Origin: IMCC26077 sp964418325
Lineage (GTDB): Bacteria > Actinomycetota > Actinomycetes > Nanopelagicales > Nanopelagicaceae
Length of the DNA stretch: 49,239 nucleotides
Reading direction: 5' to 3'
NCBI GenBank assembly: GCA_964418325.1
Contig: CAYQLC010000013.1
Coordinates: forward strand, 1 to 49,239
Of the stretch, positions 33,367 through 42,099 are shown piece by piece. Below the pieces are notes generated by a model. It was given only the letters and a program-made list of their open reading frames with translations, had not been told where the DNA came from and ran no database searches. Position 1 is the stretch's first letter, and every line of letters starts with the position of its first letter. A program made the position numbers and the translations under genes.

Positions 33367-34802
33367 GAGGAGTGCAGTGGCCGTCCTTCTGCATATCCAG
33401 CGGCAGATTGAATTCCTACGACTGCTTTCTCAGCAAAGTCCGCAAGATTCTTTGCGCCTGCATATGTACACGATGATCGCAATCCAGAAATGATGTTGTC
33501 GACCAAGTCCTCAACGCCGGGGCGCTCAGGATCGAGGTACATCCTTGATGTGGAGATACCCTCTTCAAAGAGCGCTTTACGCGCACGATCAAATGCATCC
33601 TCGTGAGAGGTTCGCGCACGAACCGCACGCGCAGATGCCATACCGAAAGATTCTTTGAACAATCGCCCGTTACTATCGCGCTGTAAATCTCCAGGTGATT
33701 CGTATGTCCCAGCGAACCAAGAACCGATCATTACTTGAGATGCTCCTGCGGCGAGCGCCAGAGCGACATCGCGAGGATGCCTGACTCCACCATCGGCCCA
33801 AATATGTTTGCCGAACTTTTTCGCCTCAGCGGCACACTCAAAAACTGCTGAAAATTGTGGTCTGCCAACCCCAGTCTGCATACGGGTAGTACACATCGCT
33901 CCTGGACCAACGCCCACTTTGATGATGTCAGCGCCTGCTTCAATCAAATCCCGAACGCCCTCAGCTGTTACTACATTGCCCGCAACCACAGGAACTTTTG
34001 GATTAATTGCACGAATGGCGCGCAGCGCCTCGATCATCTTCTCTTGATGGCCGTGGGCAGTATCGACTACTAAGCAATCTGAGCCCATCTCGATGAGTTG
34101 CGCTGCGCGATCGGCAACATCATTGTTGATACCTACAGCGGTTGCGATACGAAGTTTGCCATTCTTGTCGACTGCTGGGGCATAAAGTGTGGCTCGGAGC
34201 GCGCCGACTCTCGTCAAAATTCCAACTAGTCGCCCATCGCGAGCAACGACCGGCGCAAGACGGCGACGATTTTCCGTTAAGAAATCAAATGCTGCTCGCG
34301 GTTGTACATCATCAGCCAAAGTTACAAGATCTTTACTCATCACCTGGTGTAGTTGCGTAAAGCGATCTACGCCTTCGCAATCCTCTTCCGTAACAATTCC
34401 AACTGGCTTACCATCTTCAACCACAACAACTGCGCCATGAGCGCGTTTGTGAATGAGTGAAAGGGCTTGTGCAGTAGTAGAGCTCTTATCCAATGTAATA
34501 GCAGTATCAAAAAATAAATGGCGTGATTTCACATACTCGATGACATCTTTGACGATTGATAATGGAATATCTTGTGGAATGACCGCAAGCCCACCGCGAC
34601 GAGCAATTGTCTCTGACATACGACGCCCAGAGATTGCTGTCATATTGGCGACCACTATCGGGAGTGTGGTTCCAGTTCCGTCGGGTGGAGTGAGGTCAAC
34701 TTCCATTCGACTGGATATTCCCGAACGACTTGGGACCATGAAAACATCGTCATAGGTGAGGTCGAAAGATTGGTCTACTTGAGGATTAGTGAGAAAACGC
34801 AC
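33357..34802 (-). CDS. guaB1: GuaB1-family IMP dehydrogenase/GMP reductase
   Basis: A 481-aa TIM-barrel purine enzyme with a CBS pair inserted at about residues 95-205 (ITLDKSSTTAQALSLI and VTLADDVQPRAAFDFL). The catalytic loop GVGPGAMCTTRMQTGVGRPQ near 300-320 keeps the active-site Cys. The IADGGVRHP-like block reads WADGGVRHPRDVALALAAGA. Actinobacteria carry this GuaB1 lineage beside the true GuaB2, and the mycobacterial member works as a GMP reductase in purine salvage. The start is GTG, 17 bp upstream of which the DEAD-box helicase gene ends on the same strand. Confidence 0.88.
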   Translation of the reverse strand: MRFLTNPQVDQSFDLTYDDVFMVPSRSGISSRMEVDLTPPDGTGTTLPIVVANMTAISGRRMSETIARRGGLAVIPQDIPLSIVKDVIEYVKSRHLFFDTAITLDKSSTTAQALSLIHKRAHGAVVVVEDGKPVGIVTEEDCEGVDRFTQLHQVMSKDLVTLADDVQPRAAFDFLTENRRRLAPVVARDGRLVGILTRVGALRATLYAPAVDKNGKLRIATAVGINNDVADRAAQLIEMGSDCLVVDTAHGHQEKMIEALRAIRAINPKVPVVAGNVVTAEGVRDLIEAGADIIKVGVGPGAMCTTRMQTGVGRPQFSAVFECAAEAKKFGKHIWADGGVRHPRDVALALAAGASQVMIGSWFAGTYESPGDLQRDSNGRLFKESFGMASARAVRARTSHEDAFDRARKALFEEGISTSRMYLDPERPGVEDLVDNIISGLRSSCTYAGAKNLADFAEKAVVGIQSAAGYAEGRPLHSSWK

Positions 34803-34819
34803 TTACCTAACTATAGACC

Positions 34820-35944
34820 TTATTGAGCAGGTCGGCGCTCCCGCCCTGTAGCCCCTGGCTTTTTCCTACCCTTGAATGATTGCTGCCCACCTTGTCGGCG
34901 GTGCGCACCATTTCGCGCTCCAGGACGCTTAGACCGCTGGTTGCCACGCTCGCTTACCTCTGGTTTGGTGATTACTGCGATCCCCGAAGGTTCAATCGCT
35001 CCGGTGATGCTGACGAGATTTGCATCCATAGGTCGAACCTTAGATTCCTTCAACGTGACTCCTGCCTTAGCAGTCATGCCATGGATACCACGTCGCTGCC
35101 CAGCAGTAGCAAGAGTGACGACGACTCCTTCGGCGCCTGCACGAGCAGTGCGACCTGCACGGTGCAAATAATCCTTTGGATTCTCAGGAGAATCGACATG
35201 AACAACGAGCGAGACATCATCGACATGAATTCCGCGTGCTGCTACATCGGTTGCAATCAAAGCTCGCGTAGATCCTGATTTGAAGGCCTCAAGAATTCGT
35301 GTTCGCTGATTCTGTGATTTACCGCCATGAAGGGCTCCTGCAGCAACACCAACGCGCAACATCTTTTCAACAAGTCGATCGGCACCATGCTTAGTTCTGA
35401 CAAAAAATATAGTGCGACCAGCACGTGCTGCAATCTGGGTTGAGATCTTATCTTTATCACTTGGATCCATGACTAAGACGTGATGAGTCATTTTGCCCTC
35501 GTTCTTAGCAACATTTGCGACCGAGTGTGTTTTTGGATTCTTTAAGAACCTTTTTACTAGGGCATCAACATCACGATCTAAAGTTGCGCTAAATAGCATC
35601 CTTTGGCCATCGCTCTTTGTTTGACTAAGAATTTCTTTAACTACAGGTAGGAAGCCCATATCTGACATTTGGTCAGCCTCATCAAGCACGGTGATCTCTA
35701 CGCTATCAAGACGTAAACCCTCTTTTTTGATCAGATCCAATAGCCGCCCTGGAGTTGCAACAAGAATTGGTACACCTCGACGTAACCCTTGAATCTGTCG
35801 CGAATAGCCAAGNNNNNNNNNNNNNNNNNNNNNNNNNNNNNNNNNNNNNNNNNNNNNNNNNNNNNNNNNNNNNNNNNNNNNNNNNNNNNNNNNNNNNNNN
35901 NNNNNNNNNNNNGCAGCGTGAACACCAAGATTTTTAAATGACAT
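34820..35944 (-). CDS. DEAD-box RNA helicase (interrupted by an assembly gap)
   Basis: Unwinds RNA during ribosome assembly or decay, often under cold stress. Visible motifs are ATPGRLLDL (Ib), VLDEADQMSDMGF (II, DEAD), FSATL (III, SAT), a helicase C domain with IATDVAARGIHVDDV (V) and HRAGRTARAG (VI), and a basic Gly/Arg/Pro-rich tail. N bases at 35813-35912 remove the Q motif and Walker A: family members have about 105 residues there, far more than the 34 allowed. The ATG at 35944 gives MSFKNLGVHA, the usual start. The 150-bp leader contains two GTAATTAC palindromes. Confidence 0.92.
   Translation of the reverse strand: MSFKNLGVHAXXXXXXXXXXXXXXXXXXXXXXXXXXXXXXXXXXLGYSRQIQGLRRGVPILVATPGRLLDLIKKEGLRLDSVEITVLDEADQMSDMGFLPVVKEILSQTKSDGQRMLFSATLDRDVDALVKRFLKNPKTHSVANVAKNEGKMTHHVLVMDPSDKDKISTQIAARAGRTIFFVRTKHGADRLVEKMLRVGVAAGALHGGKSQNQRTRILEAFKSGSTRALIATDVAARGIHVDDVSLVVHVDSPENPKDYLHRAGRTARAGAEGVVVTLATAGQRRGIHGMTAKAGVTLKESKVRPMDANLVSITGAIEPSGIAVITKPEVSERGNQRSKRPGARNGAHRRQGGQQSFKGRKKPGATGRERRPAQ
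35813..35912. other. assembly gap (100 N) inside the DEAD-box helicase gene
   Basis: A nominal-length gap. The conserved Q motif and motif I must lie here, so about 300 bp are expected to be missing. Confidence 0.95.
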
Positions 35945-36005
35945 ATACATTTCCCATCGAAACATGATGCGTGTCTCGATGGATATTAGAGATTAAGACT
36001 CGCAA

Positions 36006-36027
36006 GGTAATTACCAAGTGTAATTAC
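36006..36027 (-). promoter_or_regulatory. tandem GTAATTAC palindromes in the helicase leader
   Basis: GGTAATTACC (36006-36015) and GTAATTAC (36020-36027) are self-complementary and their centres are 13 bp apart, 60-80 bp upstream of the helicase start codon. Paired palindromes at fixed spacing suggest a dimeric repressor or activator. No regulator candidate is adjacent. Confidence 0.4.
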
Positions 36028-36098
36028 TGGATTTCTGGTTTAACGGGATAAGTGTACCAGCAAAAATTGGAGTCAAATACCAAGTCTAGCTGCGGGAG

Positions 36099-36653
36099 TT
36101 ACTTGTATTCGGCTAGCGTCGCTTTGACCATAGCTTGAAGTAAAGAACTGTCCACTTTCCAATCAAGTGGCACCGCAAATGTTTTTCTATTGACGACGAA
36201 CTCTTGTAGTCGCGGTCGAAATCTATCTAGAACTTCGACACTCCATGGAGCCAATAAAATATGCTTTTTAGCGACCGAAAGTCCGAAGACATATCTCTTT
36301 TCTGCACGAAGCATAGGCTGATTCCACGCGACAACTAATTCTAGATGTGGGTATTTAACCCTGATTTCCTTGAATATTTTTTTGGCAGTCTTTGCCGCCA
36401 CTGCGTCAAGAGAGTCGAAGTAATCCTTTGGCTTTTCAAATCGTTTCGAACTTTTAGACCCCCGAACGTACATCACTACTGCATTCGCGTGAGCTTGGGA
36501 AAATCCATAATTCTCGCGCAAATGCGCTATTTGTTCAGGGTACTTAGCATCGCCTAATTTCTTGAGTTGGGTAATCCAATACGAGATTTTCTCACCGTAT
36601 TTCTTTTCAATAGCAGGGAAGTGTGCCTCGCGATCTCCCGATTTGGTGACCAT
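36099..36653 (-). CDS. DUF4287 / DUF1801-like protein
   Basis: A 184-aa soluble protein. The N-terminal half (HFPAIEKKYGEKISYWITQLKKL, then LRENYGFSQAHANAVVMYVRG) fits DUF4287. The C-terminal half (KIFKEIRVKYPHLELVVAWNQPMLRAEKRYVFGLSVAKKHILLAPW) fits the DUF1801/YdhG-like fold, sometimes called iron chaperone without firm evidence. Function unknown. The ATG at 36653 lies 4 bp after the SbtA-like permease stop on the same strand, so the two are probably co-transcribed. Confidence 0.8.
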   Translation of the reverse strand: MVTKSGDREAHFPAIEKKYGEKISYWITQLKKLGDAKYPEQIAHLRENYGFSQAHANAVVMYVRGSKSSKRFEKPKDYFDSLDAVAAKTAKKIFKEIRVKYPHLELVVAWNQPMLRAEKRYVFGLSVAKKHILLAPWSVEVLDRFRPRLQEFVVNRKTFAVPLDWKVDSSLLQAMVKATLAEYK

Positions 36654-36657
36654 TAAT

Positions 36658-37626
36658 TCAGCCAACGATTTTTGATGCGATGAAATACAAGAATGGGATT
36701 CCCACTATCAAATTGAAGGGAAAGGTAACGCCTAAACTCGCTGTGATAGAGAGAGATGGGTTCGCCTCAGGCAATGCGACCTGTACTGCTGCCGGCGCAG
36801 CGATATAAGAGGCACTTGCACACAAAACTCCAAGAACCATGGCGCCACCAACTGACAGCCCAGCCAAGGCGCCACCAAACACGCCAATGCTCCCCGCAAC
36901 CAGCGGAAAGAGAATTGCAAAGATAAATAATCCAACACCAACTTCTTTGAGAGCTTTGATCTGTGACCCCGCAAGGTAACCGAGATGCATCAGAAATAGC
37001 GCGAGTACTCCGGGTAGCAAATCAACGAAAAATGGAGTCACTTTATTGTAACCGGCAGATCCTGAGATGGCACCGACTACCAATCCGCCTATTAGGAGGA
37101 TAATAGTTTTACCAAATATTATTTCGCGTAACGAAGTTGACCATGCAACTTTTCGGTTGATATGACGTGTTGCTAGAAAAATACCGATGACAATTCCAGG
37201 AATTTCCATGGCTGCAAGCAAAGTTGTTACAAAACCTTCATATGATTTATTCAAATTTTCCAGTAAGACTAAGGCTGCTGTGAAAGTCACAAGAGAAGTT
37301 GACCCGTAGTGCGCAGCAATAGCGCCACGATTTATTTCTGAGAGTCTCTTAACACGCGAAAGGGCCGCGAACGCGAGAACTGGAATCAAACATCCAAGCA
37401 ATAAAGTGACAATTAATGGGCGCACGATGCTGTTGATGTTCGAACTACTGAGCGATACCCCTCCTTTTAAGCCAATTCCAAAGAGTAAATACACGGATAT
37501 CACTTGATAGACCGCGTCTGGTATCCGAATATCACTCTTGAATCGAGCGGCTAGGAAACCAAGAGCAAAAACTAAGACCGAAACTGAAGTCAGATTGCTC
37601 CAGGCGATATCCAGCGAATTACTCAA
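36658..37626 (-). CDS. sodium-dependent bicarbonate permease, SbtA-like
   Basis: A 322-aa membrane protein of the SbtA/DUF897 family, with about ten helices in two inverted halves. LFGIGLKGGVSL near 48-59, AHYGSTSLVTFTAALVLLE near 105-123 and CASASYIAAPAAVQVALPEANPSLSITASLGVTFPFNL near 270-307 are strongly family-like, including the conserved Ser-rich substrate sites. Cyanobacterial SbtA imports HCO3- with Na+. In a heterotroph it could supply bicarbonate for carboxylases. No adjacent SbtB-type PII regulator is seen. The start appears to be TTG at 37626. Probably functionally linked with the carbonic anhydrase at 31880. Confidence 0.88.
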   Translation of the reverse strand: MSNSLDIAWSNLTSVSVLVFALGFLAARFKSDIRIPDAVYQVISVYLLFGIGLKGGVSLSSSNINSIVRPLIVTLLLGCLIPVLAFAALSRVKRLSEINRGAIAAHYGSTSLVTFTAALVLLENLNKSYEGFVTTLLAAMEIPGIVIGIFLATRHINRKVAWSTSLREIIFGKTIILLIGGLVVGAISGSAGYNKVTPFFVDLLPGVLALFLMHLGYLAGSQIKALKEVGVGLFIFAILFPLVAGSIGVFGGALAGLSVGGAMVLGVLCASASYIAAPAAVQVALPEANPSLSITASLGVTFPFNLIVGIPFLYFIASKIVG

Positions 37627-37700
37627 TTTTTACTCGCTCTCACATGTCCAGTGGTGAGAGTCTAGCCGCTCGCCTACGATTCACTAGGAGATGTGCGTGT

Positions 37701-38537
37701 ATGTCTGATACCGGGTGGGAAAAAGTGCGAAAAGTAGGGCTCACAACCAAGCATGGAAAAGAGTTGCTTTTAAAGGATCTGCTCTTACCGCTTGATTTTG
37801 ACTTGGTTGCTGTTGAATACGACACTGATGAACTTGGCACATTTAGCGGTGAAATTTCCCGTTCACTCTCGCAGCAAGATACAGCCATCAAGAAAGCTCA
37901 ACTTGCGATAGAGCTAGGTGGCGTTTCAATTGGGTTGGGTTCTGAAGGGAGCATTGGAAGCGATTCTGCGGTTCCATTTTTAAATTCAGATATTGAAACA
38001 TTGGCCTGGATAGACAAAGAGCTTGACTATCAACTGGTTGTTTCTCATAAAAGTTTTGAAATATTTGCTCGCCAGAAATCAGTTAATAGAAATACAAATA
38101 TTGATGATTTACAGGAATTTTTTGATTTACCCAGACATTCGGTAATTGTAAAAACTTCAAATTACGCATTTGTGCGCAAAGGCATTTCGTCGGCAGAAGA
38201 GTTGGAATTAGTAGTTACCCAAGGTCTCGCAAAGCATCAAGAATTATCTATAGAAACAGATTGCAGAGCCCAGCTCTCTCCTAGTCGACAGCAGATAATC
38301 AAAGAATGTGGGAATAAATTGATCGCCGCCCTCAACTCGTCATGTCCAGAGTGTTCCAATCCGGGCTGGTCGGTAACCGGTTTTGAGTACGGCCTGCCCT
38401 GCGAGATCTGCGGGCAAGAGGTTCGAAAAGTAGCCCGAACGGAGTTGTATACCTGCCCTAAATGCCCATATACCCAGTACAAGGCACTAAACCTGCAGGT
38501 GGCAGACCCTGCTTTATGTGACCGGTGTAATCCATAG
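37701..38537 (+). CDS. DUF6671-like protein with C-terminal zinc ribbons
   Basis: A 278-aa soluble protein of unknown function. The N-terminal part begins MSDTGWEKVRKVGLTTKHGKE and contains FDLVAVEYDTDELGTFSGE. The C-terminus has four Cys pairs: CPEC near 222, CEIC near 243, CPKC near 261 and CDRC near 275, enough for two zinc sites. It resembles DUF6671 proteins. The ATG at 37701 follows AGGAG with a long spacer. Divergent from the SbtA-like gene across 74 bp. Confidence 0.78.
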   Translation: MSDTGWEKVRKVGLTTKHGKELLLKDLLLPLDFDLVAVEYDTDELGTFSGEISRSLSQQDTAIKKAQLAIELGGVSIGLGSEGSIGSDSAVPFLNSDIETLAWIDKELDYQLVVSHKSFEIFARQKSVNRNTNIDDLQEFFDLPRHSVIVKTSNYAFVRKGISSAEELELVVTQGLAKHQELSIETDCRAQLSPSRQQIIKECGNKLIAALNSSCPECSNPGWSVTGFEYGLPCEICGQEVRKVARTELYTCPKCPYTQYKALNLQVADPALCDRCNP

Positions 38538-38544
38538 GTTAAAT

Positions 38545-38579
38545 TTGACCGGAAATATATTTCAGGTAATAATGTACTT
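38545..38579 (+). promoter_or_regulatory. leaderless promoter with operator in the spacer, isocitrate dehydrogenase
   Basis: -35 TTGACC (38545-38550), a 17-bp spacer and -10 AATAAT (38568-38573) place the transcription start on or within 1-2 bases of the ATG at 38580, so the mRNA is probably leaderless; no Shine-Dalgarno is present. The spacer is filled by CCGGAAATATATTTCAGG (38549-38566), a near-perfect palindrome (15 of 16 arm bases), a likely repressor site. Confidence 0.65.
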
Positions 38580-40028
38580 ATGACGCTACAAACTAACGCA
38601 CCTGTTCCATTAACTGTCATTCCTGGGGATGGCATCGGTCCAGAAGTGATGGCCGCCACCATCGGATTAATGGAAGAGGCTGGGGCTCAGATTGCGCCCG
38701 AATTTGCTGAAGCAGGTGAAAAGGTCTTTTCCCGTGGTGTTGCAAGTGGTGTTCCCAGTGAAACCATTGACTCGATATCCAGAACAGCGCTGGTCCTCAA
38801 GGGTCCCCTAGCTACTCCGATTGGACATGGTGGTAAAAGCGCAAATGTAACGCTACGAAAATTCTTTGAGACTTTTGCCAACATTCGGCCAGCGCGAGAA
38901 ATTCCTGGAGTGCCTACGCCGTTTGCCGGACGAGGGATTGATCTTGTAATTGTTCGGGAGAATGTTGAAGATCTGTACGCTGGAATTGAACATATGCAAA
39001 CTCCAAGCGTGGCGCAGTGCTTAAAAATTATGTCCAAACTCGGATGTCAACGTATTAGCCATGCCGCCTTTGCTTACGCAAAGTCTGCAGGTTACAAGTC
39101 AGTCACAGTCTCAACCAAAGCCAATATTATGAAATTAACCGAGGGAATGTTCAAGCACGAATTTGAGGAAGCGTCGAAGAAATACCCAGAAATTCAAGCA
39201 AGTCACATGTTGATTGATAATTGTGCTCATCAATTGGTCATGAAGCCGGAGCAATTCGAAGTCATTCTCACAAGTAATATGAATGGTGACATCATTAGTG
39301 ACTTAGCAAGTGGATTAGTTGGAGGTCTAGGTTTTGCTCCTTCGGCGAATTTGGGTTATGACGTAGCAATGTTTGAACCCGTTCATGGAACGGCCCCAGA
39401 TATTGTTGGCAAAAATCTTGCTAATCCGACAGCGATGATTCTCTCGTCTGTCATGCTGCTGCGTCATATTGGCCAATTTGCTCCAGCACGTTTGTTGGAA
39501 CAGGCATTGTTCAAAACGCTGGAAGATGGGATCCACACATCAGATATAAAGACATCAGTTGGCGTAGATACAAAAGTTTTTGTTGAAAGCATCAAGACCA
39601 GAATAGGAACTCAATCTTCTGTCAATTCTAGAGTTCAAGAGCGAATGCAACTGGAGCAGATAACACTTAAGGAGAGCGACACCCATCCTGGTTCCCGCAA
39701 GAAAATCGGAGTAGATGTATTCATCGAATCTGATGAAGTGCCTAGCGTGGTAGGAGAGAAGCTCAATCGACTAACTGAGGGCACGCCGTACGCACTTAAG
39801 ATGATTTCAAATCGAGGCACCCAAGTCTGGCCTGCGACAGGCGCAATGCCCTCGTGCGTAGATCACTATCGATGCCGATTTACTATCCAAGATTTCTCGA
39901 TATGGACGCCGGAATCTGTTCTGGATATTCTTGGTCGCATAGGGCGTGTATATCGGTGGATGCATGTCGAAAAACTGGAGCAACTCGATGGCAAAGACGG
40001 CTTCACCAAAGCACAGGGAGAGAACTAA
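38580..40028 (+). CDS. isocitrate dehydrogenase, Thermus/rickettsial type
   Basis: A 482-aa beta-decarboxylating dehydrogenase making 2-oxoglutarate. PLTVIPGDGIGPEVM opens the fold. The substrate residues are in SANVTLRKFFETFANIRPAR near 82-101, RENVEDLYAGIEH follows near 123-135, NMNGDIISDLASGLVGGLG near 239-257 holds metal ligands, and EPVHGTAPDIVGKNLANPTA is near 271-290. Residues about 345-482 form the extra C-terminal domain known from the Thermus thermophilus enzyme and its relatives, distinct from the monomeric IDH most actinobacteria use. NADP is likely but not proven. The winged-helix gene starts 1 bp after its stop. Confidence 0.9.
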   Translation: MTLQTNAPVPLTVIPGDGIGPEVMAATIGLMEEAGAQIAPEFAEAGEKVFSRGVASGVPSETIDSISRTALVLKGPLATPIGHGGKSANVTLRKFFETFANIRPAREIPGVPTPFAGRGIDLVIVRENVEDLYAGIEHMQTPSVAQCLKIMSKLGCQRISHAAFAYAKSAGYKSVTVSTKANIMKLTEGMFKHEFEEASKKYPEIQASHMLIDNCAHQLVMKPEQFEVILTSNMNGDIISDLASGLVGGLGFAPSANLGYDVAMFEPVHGTAPDIVGKNLANPTAMILSSVMLLRHIGQFAPARLLEQALFKTLEDGIHTSDIKTSVGVDTKVFVESIKTRIGTQSSVNSRVQERMQLEQITLKESDTHPGSRKKIGVDVFIESDEVPSVVGEKLNRLTEGTPYALKMISNRGTQVWPATGAMPSCVDHYRCRFTIQDFSIWTPESVLDILGRIGRVYRWMHVEKLEQLDGKDGFTKAQGEN

Positions 40029-40029
40029 A

Positions 40030-40314
40030 GTGCGCAAAGATGATGAAGGCGCATGGACATTATTAACTAATCACGGGCGAATCTTGTTGCTGATTGCTAA
40101 AGAACCGGAAATTCGAATTCGTGATTTGGCTGAAGCTGCGGAGTTAACTGAAAGACGAGCACAAGCAATTGTCACAGACCTTGAGCACGCGGGATACATC
40201 AAGAAAATAAAGGATGGTCGCCGGAACATCTACTCAGTTAATGGTCAACGGCCATTTCGCCATGCTGCAGAGTCTGGCCACAAGGTAAGCGAACTCATCA
40301 AATTATTTGCCTGA
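40030..40314 (+). CDS. winged helix-turn-helix regulator
   Basis: A 94-aa MarR/ArsR-size DNA-binding protein: LTNHGRILLLIAKEPEIRIRDLAEAAELTERRAQAIVTDLEHAGYIKKIKDGRRNIYSVN is helix-HTH-wing. The recognition helix lies near residues 33-48. The GTG at 40030 follows AGGGAGAG by 8 bp and begins right after the isocitrate dehydrogenase stop; an in-frame ATG at 39988 would overlap that gene. No effector domain. Co-transcription suggests it may regulate its own operon through the palindrome in the dehydrogenase promoter (inference). Confidence 0.82.
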   Translation: MRKDDEGAWTLLTNHGRILLLIAKEPEIRIRDLAEAAELTERRAQAIVTDLEHAGYIKKIKDGRRNIYSVNGQRPFRHAAESGHKVSELIKLFA

Positions 40315-40328
40315 GTACCTCTCCAATG

Positions 40329-40401
40329 TGCGCCCGAAGGGACTCGAACCCCCAACCCTCTGATCCGAAGTCAGATGCTCTATCCGTTGAGCTACGGGCG
40401 C
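40329..40401 (-). tRNA. tRNA-Arg(UCG)
   Basis: The minus strand is GCGCCCG...CGGGCGC plus discriminator A. The anticodon stem TCTGA/TCAGA holds loop CTTCGGA, so the anticodon is UCG. Four bases differ from the tRNA-Arg gene at 43428-43500, in the same orientation. Confidence 0.95.
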
Positions 40402-40455
40402 TGGCTACGCGTTAGACGTATCACCCGAATAATAGCCCGAACCCGCTGCAAGTTC

Positions 40456-42099
40456 CTAAAGCACTTTCGCGGAGCGCTTGGCTATCTCCAGTGTGGCAGC
40501 CGCTCCAAGAACAATCATCAAGGCGATGATAAGAAAACTTATTGAACCTGGGAAATCAACATAGGGATGCCCAAATGCGTCAAAGATGGATAGTCGAACT
40601 ACCCAGTTGGGCCAGCTTAGATATGGGGCCATGAATCCAACAAGCCAAGCCGCACCGACATATATGGAGACTATCTGTGTTGCATTCTTTCCACGAAGAA
40701 CTGCAACAAGCAGTGCGTTAATTGCAGTGAAGGCAATTATAAAAAGCGAAAGCATTGTAAGAACACGGAGTATCCCGCTAGCGCTAACCGCAATATCTTG
40801 AATATAGCCGCCAGTAACAACTGCAGACACCGACGATATGAGTATTAACTCAGCACCAATAGCCGTTGCTAAAACACGACGCAAAATCAGCCCACTCCAT
40901 GAAAGTGGAGTTGAGAGAAAAAGTTGTACTCGACCCTCAACAAGGTCATTTGTCCACCTCGAACTTTGAAAAATGACGAATGCCGCTAAAAAGGGAGGAA
41001 GTATTTCAAAGACCATTGCAAGATACTGCTCTTCAGGAGTGGAACCGAAACCACTTGACGTAAATTGCTCTAGAAAAGAAAACTCACGCCAGATATCAAT
41101 GACCCCACTCATCATCGATATGAATACAGCTATAAAGGCTGTCGTTGTGACGATCCACGCTGCCAATCCATAGCGTTGCCGCCAAAGAATATCTCCAACA
41201 ATATTCTTTGGGATAACCTTGGTGAATCTTTTGCCTTTTTTCGCCCTGTGGAACCTAGTCACGAAAACGGCATCGACATCTCGTCGCTCGAATAAGTTGA
41301 CAGCTACTGAAATGAAAAGCCCACCAACGAGCAACATAAAGGCCCAGGAAAAATAATCAGAACCAAATCCCGGAATTAGCGGCCTGGTGAGATTCGCATA
41401 GTGAAATGGTGAGAAGTACGTGAACCACTCTAACCAACTGTATTTCCCGCTGATGTTATCTAAAACATAAATTACGGTGACAAAGACCGAAGTGACGCCA
41501 GCCGCAGTACGTGCGGAAATTGAGAATTGCGAAATCAACAATCCAAGACCAAAGAAGGGAAAGATGCATATACCTCCAGCTAGCAGGGTGACTATCGATC
41601 CGCTCGTGTTTGCTGAATCGGAACTAGCCATTGCGATAGCAGTACCTACTCCAAGACCCAAGGAGATAATCAACTGTGAGATGAGGTAAGCAGTCGAACG
41701 CAAAGTTATGATCCGAGTCCGAGATAGCCCAGTTGCAAGGTAGAACTCTGCACCTTTCTTTTCTTCAAGGTGTCGAAAAAGTCGTGCGCCTTGAACAGCG
41801 GCAAATATCGCCAAAAAGAAATTGAAAAGCACGACATTGTGATATGCAAGATATCCGCCCAAAGTATCAAGGCGATCAGCCGGCCATCTGATGATTCGCA
41901 TTCCTTCGATGGTTGGGTAGATCGATTGCGCCAAAACCTCTGCGCCGCCAGGAAAGTCGCGTAACTCTACTGCGATTGCTAGAGCTTCGAAATACATAGC
42001 GAGAGCGCCACCAATAGTCCATGCAACTATGGTTCCTCGCTTCTCCCGCAGCGAACTAAGAATTAGGGCAATGTTCTTATCCCTGACCGATAACCTCAG
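40456..42099 (-). CDS. ABC-2 type exporter permease (two-half)
   Basis: About 547 aa with roughly twelve membrane helices in two halves, each with a large soluble loop; a permease of the multidrug/antibiotic-export style that pairs with the ATPase directly upstream. The start is unclear: no ATG exists near the family start. The first GTG (42192) would overlap the ATPase gene by 116 bp. The CTG at 42099 lies 9 bp after a GGAGGAGG. An ATT at 42072, 4 bp after the ATPase stop, is another candidate. The given start is provisional. Confidence 0.8.
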   Translation of the reverse strand: MRLSVRDKNIALILSSLREKRGTIVAWTIGGALAMYFEALAIAVELRDFPGGAEVLAQSIYPTIEGMRIIRWPADRLDTLGGYLAYHNVVLFNFFLAIFAAVQGARLFRHLEEKKGAEFYLATGLSRTRIITLRSTAYLISQLIISLGLGVGTAIAMASSDSANTSGSIVTLLAGGICIFPFFGLGLLISQFSISARTAAGVTSVFVTVIYVLDNISGKYSWLEWFTYFSPFHYANLTRPLIPGFGSDYFSWAFMLLVGGLFISVAVNLFERRDVDAVFVTRFHRAKKGKRFTKVIPKNIVGDILWRQRYGLAAWIVTTTAFIAVFISMMSGVIDIWREFSFLEQFTSSGFGSTPEEQYLAMVFEILPPFLAAFVIFQSSRWTNDLVEGRVQLFLSTPLSWSGLILRRVLATAIGAELILISSVSAVVTGGYIQDIAVSASGILRVLTMLSLFIIAFTAINALLVAVLRGKNATQIVSIYVGAAWLVGFMAPYLSWPNWVVRLSIFDAFGHPYVDFPGSISFLIIALMIVLGAAATLEIAKRSAKVL

